DNA from: JAZNOL01 sp045580815
GTDB taxonomy: Bacteria; Bacillota; Clostridia; RUG12999
Direction: 5' to 3'
Length of the DNA: 18,595 nt
Assembly: GCA_045580815.1 (NCBI GenBank)
Contig: JAZNOL010000072.1
Coordinates: forward strand, 1-18,595
The notes beneath the pieces were generated by a model that worked only from the letters and a program-made list of their open reading frames with translations, was not told where the DNA came from and made no database searches. A program made the translations under genes and the position numbers. Below, piece after piece: positions 16,195 to 18,595 of the stretch (position 1 is its first letter; each line of letters opens with the position of its first letter).

Positions 16195-16980
16195 TCAATA
16201 AAACTCCATTTTTCTGTATTGCTGAGGAGACACCGAGTATTTGGCTTTAAACAGCTTGCTGAAATAAAACTGATCGGGTATTCCCACTTTTTCTGCAATG
16301 CTTTTTATGCTGTCATCAGTATGATGCAAAAGTTCACAGGCAACAGACAATCTGTACTCGTTAAAGTATTTTATCGGCGAACTTCCTGTTGTTTTTTTGA
16401 AAACCGAATATAAATTAGATTCAGACATTTTAATAACATCAGCCATTTCGCACACGCTGATGCTTTTCATATAATTGGCTTTGATAAATTCGATAACAGG
16501 ATGTATTAAATAGTTGCGATATAAAACTTTTTCGGTAGCTATCTGTAATAAATGCTTGATCATATTATACAGACAACACATTTTGTCACAAACATTATCC
16601 GCTGCTTCGCATTCATCAAAATCTTTATCGAAAATTGCTGAAAATTCTTTATCTGTAACAACAGGAAAATCAAAAACATCATCAAGACGGTATGTATTAT
16701 TAATGATTACATCTAAAAAAATATATCTTGCTGTAAATTTATTGAGTTTTTTATCTGCAAAATGAGTTATTTTTTGAGTAACATGTGATGGAGCAATAAA
16801 AAACACACCTTCTCCTGTAGAATATTCATCCCCGTTGTCAAGCTTTATTCCGTAGGAACCAATTTTTGATTGCACTATTGATAAATAAGGCAGTTGTTTT
16901 ATATGAACAAGGCCATCATTTGTTGATGATGTAAATCCCGAAAAATTATAATATTTTATATCAATACTTTTAATCTCCAT
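16195..16980 (-). CDS. AraC-family transcription regulator
   Basis: A 261-residue regulator. About residues 1-110 look like the cupin-type ligand-binding domain of AraC proteins (YSTGEGVFFIAPSHVTQKI resembles the usual effector pocket strand). About 158-257 hold two helix-turn-helix motifs: VCEMADVIKMSESNLYSVFK, then IKSIAEKVGIPDQFYFSKLF with the family tail SVSPQQYRK. GAGGTGA lies 5 nt before the ATG at 16980. It is transcribed divergently from the glycyl radical enzyme gene, with which it shares a 107-bp promoter region. It probably controls that gene in response to a small molecule. There are six cysteines, five of them in the middle of the protein (CEAADNVCDKMCC and the later VC), which is somewhat unusual. 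The ligand is unknown. Confidence 0.92.
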   Translation of the reverse strand: MEIKSIDIKYYNFSGFTSSTNDGLVHIKQLPYLSIVQSKIGSYGIKLDNGDEYSTGEGVFFIAPSHVTQKITHFADKKLNKFTARYIFLDVIINNTYRLDDVFDFPVVTDKEFSAIFDKDFDECEAADNVCDKMCCLYNMIKHLLQIATEKVLYRNYLIHPVIEFIKANYMKSISVCEMADVIKMSESNLYSVFKKTTGSSPIKYFNEYRLSVACELLHHTDDSIKSIAEKVGIPDQFYFSKLFKAKYSVSPQQYRKMEFY

Positions 16981-16997
16981 AAAATCACCTCAATAGT

Positions 16998-17026
16998 ATT
17001 ATACATATTTAAAATAGATTTGTCAA
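16998..17026 (-). promoter_or_regulatory. Promoter of the AraC-type regulator gene
   Basis: On the minus strand, TTGACA (17026-17021) and TATAAT (17003-16998) are both perfect consensus and separated by 17 bp. Such a strong match suggests expression is held down by a regulator, possibly by the AraC-type protein itself. Confidence 0.85.
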
Positions 17027-17055
17027 TGGACAAAATTAATATTATTGGGTATAAT
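17027..17055 (+). promoter_or_regulatory. Promoter of the glycyl radical enzyme gene
   Basis: TGGACA (17027-17032) and a perfect TATAAT (17050-17055) are separated by 17 bp. Its -35 directly abuts the -35 of the divergent promoter, within the small inverted repeat TTGTC-AATG-GACAA (17020-17033). GGAGG at 17075-17079 then precedes the start codon. Confidence 0.85.
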
Positions 17056-17087
17056 TTAAGCAAATATTAAATATGGAGGTTGTTTAT

Positions 17088-18595
17088 ATGGAGTTTTATA
17101 CATATTCTGATCTTAAAAGACCTATACGGTTAAGTGAAAAGACAAGACAGTTTGCATATGAATCGTTAAATCACAAATACGGGCTTGATACTCACAAAAC
17201 ACCAAGTGTTTCATTAAATCACATAGAAAATTTTAAAAATATGCCTGAAATCGAAAAATATAATGCTGCAATTTATGAAATCGTTACAAAAGCACCCGTC
17301 AGAATTTGTGAAAATGAAAAACTCAGCGGTTCTGCCACACTAGGAAAGGCAATTTCGCACATAGTTCCTGCACAATATAACAATAGCGACATCTGGAGTT
17401 CTATAAGCCATTTAACTATTGATTTTGAAACTGTTGTAAAAAAAGGCGTAAACTTTATCCGTGATAAGGTTGAAGAATCGTTAATAAAATATGCAGGAAC
17501 CGAAAAAGAACCATTTCTTAAAAGCTGTGCTCATTGCATTAACTGCATGGAAATATACCGTTTAAGATACCTGGAAGAGCTAAAAAACAAAGACGGATAT
17601 GAACAGAATTATCAGAATTTAACACTTGTCCCATTTGAGCCTGCAACCAACTTTTATGAAGCGGTGCAAAGCATTTGGTTTACATTTGCCTTTGTTCGTC
17701 TTTGCGGAAACTGGCCGGGTATTGGAAGAATTGACCGGCTTTTAGGCGATTATCTCGAAAACGATCTTAAAACGAAAAAAATAACTTTAGATGAAGCAAG
17801 GGAAATTCTTGCACACTTTTTTATAAAAGGCTGCGAATGGGTAAGTGGCGGAGATTATGGCAGCGGCGATGCACAGCATTATCAGAATATTCTTCTTGCA
17901 GGCATTGATGAAAACGGCAATGAAGTAACAAATACCGTTACCTATCTTGTTCTTGATATATTGGAAGAATTAGGAATAAGCGATTTCCCAACAACGGTTC
18001 GTATAAATAAAAACACCGACACAAAGCTCCTGGAACGCATAGCCGAGGTTATACGCTTTGGAGGCGGAATCATCGCTGTATATAACGAAGATTTGATTAT
18101 TGAATCATTAACGGATTACGGATATTCTCTGACCGAAGCCAGAAAATTTGCAAATGACGGGTGTTGGGAAATTCAGATTCCTGGGAAAACGTATTTTATT
18201 TATCAGCCATTTGATTCTTTGAAGATATTACAGCAAGATACGTTGAATGGCTATAATGACGTTATATTTGAATCATTTGATGATTTGTATGACAAATATA
18301 TCAAAGATTTAAGAAATAATGTAAACAGATTAAAGCTTGATACACATAACCTGTTTTTTAACTCCGGTGTTCCTACCAATGATTGGGATTGGAATTGGAA
18401 ACCGGCAACACGATGTACTGTTGTTTCAATTTTTGAAGGCGGCTGTATTGAAAAAGGCTTGTCTTATTTAGAGGGCGGACCTGTTTATAATGTTGTTTCT
18501 CCTCATATTGGGGGCTTGCCCGATACCATCAACAGCTTGTATGCCATCAAAAAGCTTGTGTTTGATGATAAGAAAGTAAGTTTTTCAGAATTTAT
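17088..18595 (+). CDS. Glycyl radical enzyme of the pyruvate formate-lyase-like family (3' end beyond window)
   Basis: From ATG 17088 (SD GGAGG 8 nt upstream) the frame stays open for 502 codons to the right edge; family members are usually about 760-850 residues. The PFL-like fold is seen in FEPATNFYEAVQSIWFTFAF and IGRIDRLLGDYLENDL, and in the active-site loop FANDGCWEIQIPG, where Cys359 is the likely thiyl-radical residue and Glu361 a likely base. Dehydratases and lyases of this family mostly read GCVE; here Trp360 replaces Val. An N-terminal CAHCINC cluster (Cys147, 150, 153) is not a standard feature. The C-terminal glycyl radical motif and any activating enzyme gene lie outside the window. 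The substrate cannot be assigned. The Cys-x-Glu pattern argues for an eliminase or dehydratase rather than true pyruvate formate-lyase, which has a Cys-Cys pair. It works only in anaerobes. Confidence 0.85.
   Translation, partial: MEFYTYSDLKRPIRLSEKTRQFAYESLNHKYGLDTHKTPSVSLNHIENFKNMPEIEKYNAAIYEIVTKAPVRICENEKLSGSATLGKAISHIVPAQYNNSDIWSSISHLTIDFETVVKKGVNFIRDKVEESLIKYAGTEKEPFLKSCAHCINCMEIYRLRYLEELKNKDGYEQNYQNLTLVPFEPATNFYEAVQSIWFTFAFVRLCGNWPGIGRIDRLLGDYLENDLKTKKITLDEAREILAHFFIKGCEWVSGGDYGSGDAQHYQNILLAGIDENGNEVTNTVTYLVLDILEELGISDFPTTVRINKNTDTKLLERIAEVIRFGGGIIAVYNEDLIIESLTDYGYSLTEARKFANDGCWEIQIPGKTYFIYQPFDSLKILQQDTLNGYNDVIFESFDDLYDKYIKDLRNNVNRLKLDTHNLFFNSGVPTNDWDWNWKPATRCTVVSIFEGGCIEKGLSYLEGGPVYNVVSPHIGGLPDTINSLYAIKKLVFDDKKVSFSEF

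Noticed and set aside
16198..17099. 12-nt inverted repeat (ATGGAGTTTTAT) at the end of the AraC gene and at the start of the glycyl radical enzyme gene
   Set aside because: Both copies lie in coding sequence, and matches of this length are expected by chance in an AT-rich window of this size; no mobile-element features accompany them.

Overview
The window reads as AT-rich chromosomal DNA from a Gram-positive anaerobe of the Clostridia type. Supporting signs are three S-layer homology (SLH) proteins, a CUT1-type sugar ABC importer with a lipoprotein binding protein, YesM/YesN-type two-component genes, a glycyl radical enzyme, strong GGAGG-like ribosome binding sites and sigma-A-like promoters. 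The species cannot be named from this sequence. I see no rRNA, tRNA, CRISPR array or mobile element, and no gap between genes longer than 300 bases.

Region 1 (1-11660, minus strand) looks like one long transcription unit, read from high to low coordinates. It starts with a sugar-binding lipoprotein (11660-10269). Two ABC permeases that overlap by 8 nt follow (10188-9268 and 9275-8379). Next comes a large secreted clan GH-A glycoside hydrolase with a C-terminal CBM9-like domain (to 4896), then SLH proteins of 532 and 911 residues, then a third SLH protein that runs off the left edge. No ATPase subunit is present, as is usual when a shared MsmX-type ATPase serves several importers. The likely job is to hold and cleave a glycan at the cell surface and import the oligosaccharides.

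Region 2 (11661-16194) is the divergent regulatory side. A promoter region with an inverted repeat is followed on the plus strand by a membrane sensor-like protein without a kinase domain, a YesN-type response regulator and a YesM-type histidine kinase. The last two overlap as TAATG. A bidirectional terminator ends the unit. Its position next to the importer suggests it senses the glycan or its products and controls Region 1.

Region 3 (16195-18595) is a separate divergent pair: an AraC-type regulator (minus) and a glycyl radical enzyme (plus, cut by the right edge). They share an intergenic region with back-to-back consensus promoters.

The most notable points are these. The glycoside hydrolase gene has an ATG followed directly by TAA exactly where a normal signal-peptide start should be. 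The two-component cluster carries an additional sensor protein that stops inside its HAMP helix. The glycyl radical enzyme has an unusual Gly-Cys-Trp-Glu active-site sequence and a CxxCxxC cluster.
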